The translations under genes and the position numbers were made by a program. Source: Thermoflexales bacterium (lineage in GTDB: Bacteria > Chloroflexota > Anaerolineae > B4-G1). Taken from it: a stretch of DNA of 8,087 nucleotides. This document shows, piece after piece, positions 1 through 7,114 of the stretch. Below the pieces are notes generated by a model. It was not told the DNA's origin. It made no database searches and saw nothing but the letters and a program-made list of their open reading frames with translations. Numbering within the stretch: position 1 is the first letter of the stretch; each line of letters opens with the position of its first letter. The DNA is taken from the NCBI GenBank assembly GCA_007118795.1, contig SKQX01000111.1, positions 1 to 8,087 on the forward strand, written 5' to 3'.

Positions 1-361
1 GCCGCGCGGCCTCCAATAGGGACCATGTCCCCCCGATGTTCGTCTCAAAGGTCGAAAGGGGCGCTCGATTCGCGATGGGGACAACAGTCTGGGCGGCCAG
101 GTGGAAGACCGTGTCGATCTCGTACTCGTTCAGTGTCCGCTCGAGCAGCTTGTACTGGGTGACACTCCCGTGCACGACGCGTATCCGGTCCCGGTAGCCT
201 GACCCGACCAGTAGGGAGAAGGGCACCTCGTCCCGTACCAGACCCGTCACCGCCGCACCCATGTCGACCAGCGCGATAGTCAACCAGGAGCCCAGAACAC
301 CCGTACAACCTGTGACGAAGACCGGACGATCAAGCCACGAGAAGTCGACCCCAGGTTCCAT
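1..361 (-). CDS. NAD-dependent sugar-nucleotide 4,6-dehydratase, N-terminal part (CDP-glucose or GDP-mannose type)
   Basis: This is the first 120 residues of a short-chain dehydrogenase/reductase (extended class) that runs off the left edge. Visible are the N-terminal dinucleotide-binding motif TGCTGVLG at residues 17-24 after a beta strand (PVFV), the HLAAQT strand end at 87-92 and the TFETNIGGTWSLLEA helix at 104-118, all typical of sugar-nucleotide 4,6-dehydratases and epimerases. The family removes water from an NDP-hexose to give the 4-keto-6-deoxy sugar in the cytoplasm. The catalytic Tyr-x-x-x-Lys lies beyond the window. The ATG at 361 is chosen because it follows the stop of the upstream nucleotidyltransferase by only 8 bases and puts the Rossmann motif at the usual distance from the N-terminus. 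Pairing with an RfbF-like enzyme favours CDP-glucose 4,6-dehydratase (RfbG-like). However, the motif lacks the HTGFKGSWL form of classical RfbG, so GDP-mannose dehydratase or a related enzyme remains possible. Confidence 0.85.
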   Translation of the reverse strand, partial: MEPGVDFSWLDRPVFVTGCTGVLGSWLTIALVDMGAAVTGLVRDEVPFSLLVGSGYRDRIRVVHGSVTQYKLLERTLNEYEIDTVFHLAAQTVVPIANRAPLSTFETNIGGTWSLLEAAR

Positions 362-369
362 GCTGGACT

Positions 370-1158
370 TCAACCCCAGATCTTCCACGGCGCGCTCTTG
401 CCCCAGACTACGTTCATCTCCCGCGCATCTTTGAACGTATCCATCGCTCGCCAGAACCCCGTGTGTTCGTACACAGCAAGCTGGCGGTCAGCGACGAGCC
501 GCCGCAGCGGTTCCCTCTCGAGGACCACGTCGTCGCCATCGCCCAGGTAGTCGAAGATCTCTCGTTCAAAGACGAAGAAACCCCCATTGATCGTCGCGTC
601 CACCAGCGGTTTCTCCTCAAAATGGGATGCCATACCCGCCCCGTCAGTCTCCAGCACGCCAAATCGGGAGAAGGATCTGACGCCCGTGACCGTGGCCACC
701 CGCTCCATCTTGCGGTGGAAGGCGAGCAGCGCGTGCAGATCGATGTCGGCAACGCCGTCTCCGTAGGTGGCGAAAAACGTCTCTGCCCGCAGGTAGGGCG
801 CAACTTTGCGGATTCGGGCCCCCGTCTTTGTATGCAGCCCCGTATCGGCAAACGTGATGCGCCATGTTTTCTCTGGGTTGGGGCCGTGGTACGTGATGCT
901 CCGTTCCCCATCCAGCTTCAACGTGAAGTCCCGATTCGCTGTATCGTAGTCTAGGAAGTACCGCTTGATGTCCTGACCGCGGTAGCCCAGTGCCAGCACA
1001 AACTCCGCAAATCCTTGCGCAGCGAAGAGCTTCATGACGTGCCACAGGATCGGGTATCTGCCAACTCGGACCAGCACCTTGGGTCGTTCGTCCCCCATGC
1101 GGATCCCCATCCCGCCGCACAGGATCACCACTGGCTCCCGATCAGTCGTCGTGGTCAT
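370..1158 (-). CDS. rfbF: Sugar-1-phosphate nucleotidyltransferase, probably glucose-1-phosphate cytidylyltransferase
   Basis: This 262-residue protein belongs to the nucleotidyltransferase fold (NTP_transferase family) and most resembles glucose-1-phosphate cytidylyltransferase, which makes CDP-glucose from CTP and glucose-1-phosphate. The nucleotide-binding signature is LCGGMGIRM at 13-21 followed by RPK at 25-27. PILWHVMK at 36-43, DTGLHTKTG at 105-113, TYGDGVADID at 131-140 (metal-ligand candidate Asp134), EEKP at 181-184, INGGFFVFE at 190-198 and GFWRAMDT at 234-241 (second metal-ligand candidate Asp240) follow in the family order. Length is normal (about 255-265). The ATG at 1158 lies inside the end of mtnA, a 17-base overlap in another frame, and is preceded by GGGGAG seven bases upstream, so translation is probably coupled. 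The signature loop is about three residues shorter than in classical RfbF and has Ile for Thr, so the choice of CTP over other nucleotides is inferred from overall similarity and the dehydratase next door. Confidence 0.87.
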   Translation of the reverse strand: MTTTTDREPVVILCGGMGIRMGDERPKVLVRVGRYPILWHVMKLFAAQGFAEFVLALGYRGQDIKRYFLDYDTANRDFTLKLDGERSITYHGPNPEKTWRITFADTGLHTKTGARIRKVAPYLRAETFFATYGDGVADIDLHALLAFHRKMERVATVTGVRSFSRFGVLETDGAGMASHFEEKPLVDATINGGFFVFEREIFDYLGDGDDVVLEREPLRRLVADRQLAVYEHTGFWRAMDTFKDAREMNVVWGKSAPWKIWG

Positions 1159-2206
1159 CCTTCATCTCCCCAGATGCCTCGACCATCCTTCTCAGATTGA
1201 GCGTAAACGGCGGATAAGCGATGCCATTCTCGGTCACGATGCCGCTCACGTAGCGATGAGGCGTCACATCGAAAGCCGGATTCGCGACAGCGACGCCCTG
1301 TGGCACGATTGGCTGTCCCTGGTAGGTTACCTCGGTGATCTCTTCGGTGGGACGTTTTTCGATAGGGATATCGTCGCCGCTGGGCAGCGCCAGGTCCACC
1401 GTCGACGTTGGCACGCACGGGTAGAAGGGCACGCCGTTATCTTGCGCCGCCAGCGCCAGCTTGTATGTGCCTATCTTGTTGGCCACGTCGCCGTTGGCAG
1501 CCACCCGGTCAGCTCCCACTAACACGATGTTCACCTGCCCGGTCCTCAGGAAATGCCCCGCCGCATTGTCCACAATCAGCGTGAATGGAATGCCCAGCTG
1601 CTGCAACTCCCAGCTGGTCAGCCTGGCTCCCTGAAGTCGTGGCCGTGTCTCGTCCACCAGGACGTGGATCTGCTTCTCCTGCTCGTAAGCGGTCCGGATG
1701 ACTCCCAAAGCGGTGCCGTAGTCTACGGTGGCCAGCGCTCCCGTGTTGCAATGGTGGAGAATCGTGTCTCCATCTTGAACCAGTGCCGCACCGTGTTGAC
1801 CCAGTCGCTTGTTGATCAGGACGTCCTCATCGGCCAGGGCCTGCGCCTCGTCTAGCATGGCTTCGCGGATGCCCTCGGCATCAGCACCTGACTCCGCACG
1901 CTGCAACATTCGTGATACCGCCCAGAAAAGGTTGGCCGCCGTGGGCCGGGCTCTCTTGAGCGTCTCTGCCGCCTCGCTCAGATCTGATAGTAACGCGTCT
2001 CGACCCGTCGCCCCGCTGCGCCGCGCGGCCAGCGCCATCCCGAAGGCAGCTGCGGCACCAATGGCGGGTGCCCCGCGGATGGCCATATCCCGAATGGCCT
2101 CGGCCACCTCCCCAGCGCTCTCACACTCTAACACCTCGAACTGTGCCGGGAGCAGCCTTTGGTCGATCATCCTCACTTTGCCGTCGTACCACTCTACGCT
2201 TCGCAT
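1142..2206 (-). CDS. mtnA: S-methyl-5-thioribose-1-phosphate isomerase
   Basis: MtnA converts 5-methylthioribose-1-phosphate to 5-methylthioribulose-1-phosphate in the cytoplasmic methionine salvage pathway, which recycles methylthioadenosine from polyamine synthesis. The 354-residue protein has the usual length and is complete. It starts MRSVEWYDGKV, has MAIRGAPAIGAAAAFG at 41-56, the catalytic cysteine motif HHCNTGAL at 151-158 (Cys153), VDETRPRLQGARL at 184-196, and the catalytic aspartate in GADRVAANGDVANKIGT at 231-247 (Asp233). The Cys-to-Asp spacing of 80 matches Cys160/Asp240 of the Bacillus enzyme. PCVPTSTVD at 263-271 and FDVTPHRYVSGIVTE at 312-326 complete the family. The related eIF2B-like proteins lack this exact active site. 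A longer open frame begins 32 codons upstream, but the ATG at 2206 has a strong Shine-Dalgarno sequence and begins at the family's conserved N-terminus. It is the first gene of the operon with rfbF and the dehydratase. Confidence 0.96.
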   Translation of the reverse strand: MRSVEWYDGKVRMIDQRLLPAQFEVLECESAGEVAEAIRDMAIRGAPAIGAAAAFGMALAARRSGATGRDALLSDLSEAAETLKRARPTAANLFWAVSRMLQRAESGADAEGIREAMLDEAQALADEDVLINKRLGQHGAALVQDGDTILHHCNTGALATVDYGTALGVIRTAYEQEKQIHVLVDETRPRLQGARLTSWELQQLGIPFTLIVDNAAGHFLRTGQVNIVLVGADRVAANGDVANKIGTYKLALAAQDNGVPFYPCVPTSTVDLALPSGDDIPIEKRPTEEITEVTYQGQPIVPQGVAVANPAFDVTPHRYVSGIVTENGIAYPPFTLNLRRMVEASGEMKDDHDD

Positions 2207-2212
2207 CTCACC

Positions 2213-2218
2213 ACCTCC
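2213..2218 (-). promoter_or_regulatory. Ribosome binding site of mtnA
   Basis: GGAGGT on the minus strand, six bases before the ATG at 2206. It decides the start in favour of MRSVEWYDG over the longer in-frame extension to 2302. Confidence 0.85.
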
Positions 2219-2230
2219 GTCGGACCGTCT

Positions 2231-2306
2231 GCCAATGCGGGCCTTATAGCAATGCCCCTCGGGGGCCAACGTGCCGCAGGGGGACAGACTCTTTGCCCAC
2301 ATCGGC
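2231..2306 (-). promoter_or_regulatory. Structured mtnA leader RNA (candidate cis-regulatory element)
   Basis: Between the mtnA promoter and its ribosome binding site, the transcript can form a 12-pair stem with two G-U pairs. The 5' arm GCCGATGTGGGC (2306-2295) pairs with the 3' arm GCCCGCATTGGC (2242-2231). Inside it a small hairpin, GCCCC-CGA-GGGGC, spans 2266-2254. A competing pairing of GTCTG with CAGAC, the latter just 3' of the long stem, is also possible. The stem ends about 12 bases before the Shine-Dalgarno sequence, so it could affect translation or transcript stability. No poly-U terminator follows it. I do not recognise it as a SAM, SAH or other named riboswitch; ligand control is speculation. 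Confidence 0.4.
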
Positions 2307-2327
2307 CTACCTACTCAGCGGCGCGCT

Positions 2328-2356
2328 ATCGTATCACGCCAGCCTGGGGTTGTCAA
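2328..2356 (-). promoter_or_regulatory. Sigma-70-type promoter of the mtnA operon
   Basis: On the minus strand, TTGACA (2356-2351) is separated by 17 bases from TACGAT (2333-2328). A TG one base upstream of the -10 gives an extended -10. Expected transcription start is near 2321, leaving a leader of about 115 bases before mtnA. The -35 is a perfect consensus match and the -10 matches at four of six positions. Confidence 0.75.
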
Positions 2357-2585
2357 CCGTTCCCCGCCACTGGGTGGAAGGCTCATGCGAGAGGACTGGG
2401 TCGCGTGTGCCTGTTGCTGCGCACGGATTCGGCCGGGCGTGGTCCGCCCCGCGCGCCACGAGAGGCTTGGTCCGGGCGCGTCGGGCTGTCAGGAGGAGTT
2501 TCTCTCATCACGCCACCCGTATCAGCCCTAGTGGGTAAGCCTTCGGTTCTCCAACCTCTCCACCCTCGTGAACTGTAACACAAGC
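2357..2585. other. Intergenic stretch with no recognised gene
   Basis: This lies between the mtnA promoter and the rpoC terminator. Open frames cross it on both strands, but none has a recognisable protein sequence, a good ribosome binding site or a tRNA-like T-arm. It is rich in GC and carries only short chance-level hairpins. I see no supported function beyond spacing the two transcription units. Confidence 0.5.
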
Positions 2586-2617
2586 AGATGCGGCAGCGTC
2601 ATCACGCTGCCGCATCT
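2586..2617 (-). terminator. Intrinsic terminator of rpoC
   Basis: A perfect 14-base-pair stem (2586-2599 with 2604-2617) closes on a four-base loop and begins 37 bases after the rpoC stop codon. On the minus strand the stem is followed by GCTTGTGTTAC, which is moderately T-rich, not a clean T-run. The stability and placement make it the likely end of the rpoC transcript. On the plus strand it would be followed by a pyrimidine tract (CCCTCTCTC), but no plus-strand gene precedes it. Confidence 0.75.
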
Positions 2618-2654
2618 CCCTCTCTCACAGCTGCATCACCCTCAGTGCTGATCG

Positions 2655-5600
2655 CTATGCCGGCGTGGCGATGCCCAGGATCTCCGACTTCTTGACCTCT
2701 GGTTTCTTATCTACCTCTGACTTTTCCGCCTCTGGCTCTTCCGCTTCAAGCTCTTCAACCGCAGGTTCGAGCTCCTCCTCCTCATCGGCCAACTCCAGCG
2801 CAACACCCCCGTAGCTCTCAATGGGACCGTCGGAGGAGGGGTTGTTGCCCCTGTACCCCGTGCCCGCCGGAATTAGCTTGCCCAGGATCACGTTCTCCTT
2901 CAGTCCCAGCAGGGGATCCTCTCGGCCTTCCGCAGCTGCCTCGGTCAACACCCGGATCGTGTGTTGGAAGGAGGCCGCCGACAGGAAGCTCTCGGTATTC
3001 AGAGCCGCCTGAGTGATGCCTAGCAGCACTGGCATCGCCGTCGCAGGCTGTCCGCCCTGATCCATAACCTCGCGGTTGGTGTCCTCAAGGTCGAGTCGGC
3101 GGATCAACAGGCCCGGCAGTAGGTCTGTATCGCCAGAGCGCGTCACTCTGACCTTGCTCAGCATCTTCCGGAAGATAATCTCGAAGTGCTTGTCGTTGAT
3201 GTTCACGCCCTGTGACCGATAGACCTGCTGAACCTCCAAGAGGAGATAATCCTCCGTGGCTTTCCGCCCCAGTACCTGAAGGATATGACGCGGGTTCTTG
3301 ACGCCCTCAACCAACTGCGTGCCCGGCGCGATCTCCTGTCCCTCTTCAACCAGTATCCTCCCTGTCTGAGGGAGCTTATGTCGGACTTCCCGTCGATCCT
3401 CGTGTATCAGCGTGATCTTTCGGTCATCCACCACAACTCGGCCATCTGCCTCGGCCTCGATCTCTTCATCATCCAGCGAAGCTAAGACCTCGCCGGCTCG
3501 AACGTCGTCGCCATGCTCCACGACCATCGTCCACCCTTCTGCGATGTCATACTCGAACTTCTGCACCTTGGTGTCCACGACGGTGATGTATCGGAGTCCG
3601 TCCGTCTTGTGAACGTGAACGATGCCGCCGGCCTCCGATATGGGCGCCTCGCCCTTCGGGGTCTTGCGCCCCTCGAAGAGCTCCTCAGCGCGTGGCAGAC
3701 CAACGGTGATGTCACGCCCCGCTGCGACGCCACCACTGTGGAACGTCCTCAGCGTCAGCTGCGTGCCCGGCTCACCGATCGATTGGGCAGCGACAATTCC
3801 CACCGCCGACCCAACCTCTACCAGATCACCGCGACCCAAGTCGCGTCCGTAACAGAGGGCGCAGATCCCGTGGCGTAGTTCACAGGTCAGTGGCGACCGA
3901 ACGTCCACCTCCCCGATTTCGCTCTTCTCAATCAGCCCTACCGCCTCTTCATCAATCTCCTCATTCCGATCGAAGATCAGCTCTCCCGTATTGGGATCTG
4001 CCAGGGGACTGGCTGCCATCCGCCCCACCAGCCGCTCCTCCAGGGTCTGTCCGCCCACGTCCTGGTGGGTTGGGATTCCTATGCCCGCCTGGGTGCCGCA
4101 ATCGTGAGCGTTGATGATGATGTCCTGCGCCACATCCACCAAGCGGCGCGTCAGATAGCCGGCATCGGCGGTGCGCAGCGCCGTGTCCGCCAGACCCTTC
4201 CGCGACCCGTGGGTGCTGATGAAGTACTCCAGGGCCGAAAGCCCCTCGCGCAGACTGGACCGGATGGGCAGCGGGATGATGCGCCCCGATGGATCGGCCA
4301 TCAGGCCACGCATACCCGCCAGCTGCGAGATCGGGCCGTATCCACCCTTGGATGCACCTGAGCGGGCCATCACCGACACCGTGCTGTTCTCGGGTTGCGC
4401 CCGAGCCACCACGTCAGCCACCTTCTCTCTCGCCCGTGACCATAGCTCCACCGTCCGCGTGTACTGCTCTTCCTCCGTCAGCAGACCACGACGATACTGC
4501 CTCTCCACCTCGGCCACCGTCTCCTCGGTCCTGGCCAGGATCTCCACTTTCTCCTGAGGTATGACCAGGTCCGAGATGCCGATCGTGATCCCCGAGCGAG
4601 TGGCGTACTGGAATCCCAGGTCCATCAAGCGGTCCGCGACTTCTGTCGTCCGCTCACGCCCCAGCCGTCGATAGCTCAGGGCGATCAGGTCCTGGAGAGC
4701 GCCCTTGTCCAGCGCGTGGTTGATGAAGCGAATCTCGTCCGGCAGAGCGCTGTTAAACAGGCACCGGCCCACCGTGGTCCTGATCGGCTCTTCTGGTGCC
4801 GGCTTGTCCTCATAGACCTGCGCCAAGAGAACCGGGGTGTGAACGTCCACGTGCCCCAGGCTGTAGGCCAACTCCAGCTCCTGCAAGTCAACGAATGGCT
4901 TGGGGCTCTTGTCAGCGTACGTATCATCCTCCATCGTCAGGTAGTAAATGCCCAGACACATGTCCTTGGTCGGACCGACCAGCGGCTGCCCGTTCGCAGG
5001 CTTGAGCAGATTGCGGGTCGAGAGCATCAGCATTCGGGCTTCTTCCACGGCCCGGTCGGACAGCGGTACGTGGACCGCCATCTGATCCCCGTCAAAGTCA
5101 GCGTTGAACGCGGGACAGACCAACGGATGGAGCTGAATCGCTTTGCCCTCAATCAGCGTGGGCTCAAAAGCCTGAATCCCCAGGCGGTGCAGGGTTGGAG
5201 CACGGTTGAGAAGAACCGGCCGATCGCCGATCACCTCCTCAAGCACTTCCCACACCTCAGGTCGCTCGCGCTCGATCAAGCGCTTAGCAGCCTTCACGTT
5301 GGTGGCGTAGTTGTACTCCACCAACTTGCTGATCACAAAGGGTCGGTACAGCTCAAGTGCCATACTCTTGGGCAGACCGCACTGATCCATCCTCAGCTCT
5401 GGCCCGACGATGATCACGGAACGACCCGAGTAGTCCACACGCTTGCCCAGCAGGTTGCGGCGGAATCGCCCCTTCTTCCCTTTCAACATGTCGCTGAGCG
5501 ACTTCAGCTCACGGTGTCCGTGGCGCGAACGTGCCTTGCCACGGCTATTGTCGATCAGGCAGTCCACTGCCTCCTGGAGCATACGCTTCTCGTTCCGCAC

Positions 5601-6998
5601 AATCACGTCAGGCGCGCCGAGCTCAAGCAGACGCTTCAGTCTGTTGTTCCGATTGATCACACGGCGATAGAGATCGTTCAAGTCCGACGTGGCGAACCGT
5701 CCCCCGTCGAGCTGGACCATCGGACGTAGGTCGGGAGGAATGACGGGCAACGCCGTCAGGATGATCCATTCGGGCTTGTTACCGCTTCTGCGCAGCGCCT
5801 CGACGATACGTAAGCGCCTCCGTGCCACCTTGCGCCGCGTCTTTGAGGTGTCGTGCCGTACCTGATGCCACAAATCCTCCGCCAACTCCTCCAAGTCCAA
5901 GCTGGACAGAATCTCGTGAAAGGCCTCCGCTCCCATGCCGGCCTTGAACACCTGCCCCCACTTGCTCCTCAACTCCCGCAGGCGAGGCTCGCCCATGCAC
6001 TGGTACTTCGCCAGGCTCAGGACTTCCTCACGATCGGCATCCAGACTCGCGCGCCAGTCCTCAATCTCGGCAGCTGCCCGCTCCTCAATCTGACTGATCT
6101 CATCCTGAGTGGCTTCCCGCCAGCTCTCCAGGTCCTCCCGCAGCGGTGCCAGCTTCTCCTCACGCTCGATCTCCAGCGACTCCTCGACGTCACTGAGATG
6201 ATCCTGAACCGTCGTGTTCAGCGCCGTCAGGTGCTCCCGACCGACGACTTCACCCTGTTCCGCAATGATCTCGCCCGTCGGCTTGAAGACCATCGGCGCT
6301 GACAGGGTCTCCCCTTGTCGGTTCTCGATCTTCTGCTGCAGGGACTGAGCTTCCTGGACGACCTCGCCCGTCGCCTTATCCAGACTTTGATCGAAGTCGC
6401 TCCGGATCTCGTCCATCCGCTCCTCGATCCGGGCCTCTTCCTCTTTCAGGCGGTCCTGCAGGGCCTCGATGCTTTCCTGGGCTACTCCCTCGCGCTTCTC
6501 CTTGGTCTCCTCGAACTCCTCTTCGAGGCGATGGAGAGCCTTCTGCCGCGCATCCTCGTTGACGTTGATGATAATGTGCTTGGCGAAGTAGAGCACGCGA
6601 TCCATATCGCGCTTGCGAATCCCAATCAGCTTACTGAGGTGATTGGGCACACGGCGTGTGTACCACGTGTGCGCGGCTGGAGCAGCCAGATCGATGTGCC
6701 CCATCCGCTCGCGCCGCACCGAAGCACGCGTCACCTCAACACCGCACTTGTCACATATGATGCCCTTGTAGCGAATGTTCTTGTACTTGCCGCAGTAACA
6801 CTGATAATCCTTGGTGGGGCCGAAAATGGCCTCGCAGAAGAGACCGTCCTTCTCAGGACGAAGGCGACGGTAGTTGATCGTCTCAGGCTTAGTGACCTCT
6901 CCGTAGGACCAGTCATGAATGTCTTCCGGTGATGCCAACTTAATGCGCAAGCTCCGGAAGTCCTGCGCTTCTAGCCCGCTCTCGTTTCGGTTATTCAT
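2655..6998 (-). CDS. rpoC: DNA-directed RNA polymerase subunit beta-prime
   Basis: This is the complete 1447-residue beta-prime subunit, which with beta forms the catalytic core of RNA polymerase. In order: the N-terminal zinc finger with cysteines 67, 69, 82 and 85; a charged, Glu/Arg-rich insertion, probably coiled coil, at about 148-330; ALPVIPPDLRPMVQLDGGRFATS at 416-438; the catalytic NADFDGD at 632-638, whose three aspartates (634, 636, 638) bind magnesium; the bridge helix around 875-905 (QLAGMRGLM); the trigger loop around 915-955 (EYFISTHGSRKGLADTALRT); the second zinc site with Cys967, 1039, 1046 and 1049; the C-terminal pincer (GILVEEGQ-like and LLGITQAAL); and an acidic tail from about 1401. 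No trigger-loop insertion is present. The ATG at 6998 is preferred to the adjacent GTG at 7001 because AGGA then sits six bases away. It is monocistronic: rpoB is not upstream, and it has its own promoter and terminator. Confidence 0.99.
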   Translation of the reverse strand: MNNRNESGLEAQDFRSLRIKLASPEDIHDWSYGEVTKPETINYRRLRPEKDGLFCEAIFGPTKDYQCYCGKYKNIRYKGIICDKCGVEVTRASVRRERMGHIDLAAPAAHTWYTRRVPNHLSKLIGIRKRDMDRVLYFAKHIIINVNEDARQKALHRLEEEFEETKEKREGVAQESIEALQDRLKEEEARIEERMDEIRSDFDQSLDKATGEVVQEAQSLQQKIENRQGETLSAPMVFKPTGEIIAEQGEVVGREHLTALNTTVQDHLSDVEESLEIEREEKLAPLREDLESWREATQDEISQIEERAAAEIEDWRASLDADREEVLSLAKYQCMGEPRLRELRSKWGQVFKAGMGAEAFHEILSSLDLEELAEDLWHQVRHDTSKTRRKVARRRLRIVEALRRSGNKPEWIILTALPVIPPDLRPMVQLDGGRFATSDLNDLYRRVINRNNRLKRLLELGAPDVIVRNEKRMLQEAVDCLIDNSRGKARSRHGHRELKSLSDMLKGKKGRFRRNLLGKRVDYSGRSVIIVGPELRMDQCGLPKSMALELYRPFVISKLVEYNYATNVKAAKRLIERERPEVWEVLEEVIGDRPVLLNRAPTLHRLGIQAFEPTLIEGKAIQLHPLVCPAFNADFDGDQMAVHVPLSDRAVEEARMLMLSTRNLLKPANGQPLVGPTKDMCLGIYYLTMEDDTYADKSPKPFVDLQELELAYSLGHVDVHTPVLLAQVYEDKPAPEEPIRTTVGRCLFNSALPDEIRFINHALDKGALQDLIALSYRRLGRERTTEVADRLMDLGFQYATRSGITIGISDLVIPQEKVEILARTEETVAEVERQYRRGLLTEEEQYTRTVELWSRAREKVADVVARAQPENSTVSVMARSGASKGGYGPISQLAGMRGLMADPSGRIIPLPIRSSLREGLSALEYFISTHGSRKGLADTALRTADAGYLTRRLVDVAQDIIINAHDCGTQAGIGIPTHQDVGGQTLEERLVGRMAASPLADPNTGELIFDRNEEIDEEAVGLIEKSEIGEVDVRSPLTCELRHGICALCYGRDLGRGDLVEVGSAVGIVAAQSIGEPGTQLTLRTFHSGGVAAGRDITVGLPRAEELFEGRKTPKGEAPISEAGGIVHVHKTDGLRYITVVDTKVQKFEYDIAEGWTMVVEHGDDVRAGEVLASLDDEEIEAEADGRVVVDDRKITLIHEDRREVRHKLPQTGRILVEEGQEIAPGTQLVEGVKNPRHILQVLGRKATEDYLLLEVQQVYRSQGVNINDKHFEIIFRKMLSKVRVTRSGDTDLLPGLLIRRLDLEDTNREVMDQGGQPATAMPVLLGITQAALNTESFLSAASFQHTIRVLTEAAAEGREDPLLGLKENVILGKLIPAGTGYRGNNPSSDGPIESYGGVALELADEEEELEPAVEELEAEEPEAEKSEVDKKPEVKKSEILGIATPA

Positions 6999-7001
6999 CA
7001 C

Positions 7002-7008
7002 CCTTCCT
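7002..7008 (-). promoter_or_regulatory. Ribosome binding site of rpoC
   Basis: AGGAAGG on the minus strand directly precedes tandem GTG-ATG codons. Spacing of AGGA is six bases to the ATG at 6998 and three to the GTG at 7001, so the ATG is the better start. Confidence 0.7.
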
Positions 7009-7025
7009 GTTTTCTAGGGAGCTCG

Positions 7026-7089
7026 CTAGCGTAGAAGAAGCGCTGAGCCCCAGAAGTCTTCAGCGCCTCGCACGACGCCACTACGCTAG
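7026..7089 (-). promoter_or_regulatory. Structured rpoC leader RNA (nested stem-loops)
   Basis: The roughly 110-base rpoC leader holds a perfect 9-base inverted repeat (CTAGCGTAG at 7026-7034 with CTACGCTAG at 7081-7089). It encloses a second perfect 7-base inverted repeat (GCGCTGA at 7040-7046 with TCAGCGC at 7060-7066). As RNA this gives an outer stem and an inner hairpin with a 13-base loop, ending about 18 bases before the Shine-Dalgarno sequence. No U-run follows, so a classical attenuator is not supported. A protein-binding or stability element is possible. I do not match it to a named leader family. Confidence 0.5.
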
Positions 7090-7114
7090 AGTGCTGGTCT
7101 AAGCGCAAACCTAC

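Noticed and set aside
463..954. 163-codon plus-strand open frame
   Set aside because: Antisense to the RfbF-like gene, which has clear family motifs throughout.
2207..2302. N-terminal extension of mtnA by 32 codons
   Set aside because: It would begin within the structured leader, the extension is not like MtnA, and a strong Shine-Dalgarno sequence precedes the ATG at 2206.
2207..2322. SAM or T-box riboswitch in the mtnA leader
   Set aside because: The leader is short and lacks the conserved cores of SAM-I and SAM-II and the T-box sequence; only generic structure is supported.
2480..2530. Hammerhead-like words (TGATGAGAGAAAC) on the minus strand
   Set aside because: There is no room for stem II between the TGATGA and GAAA boxes and no flanking stems, so a ribozyme is not supported.
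4716..5729. 337-codon plus-strand open frame
   Set aside because: It lies antisense inside rpoC, whose protein is unmistakable. The frame is a by-product of GC-rich coding sequence and its translation shows no family motif.
5853..6932. Long leucine-rich plus-strand frames
   Set aside because: Antisense to the coiled-coil insertion of rpoC; the leucine runs are the complement of Glu/Gln/Lys codons and do not indicate membrane proteins.
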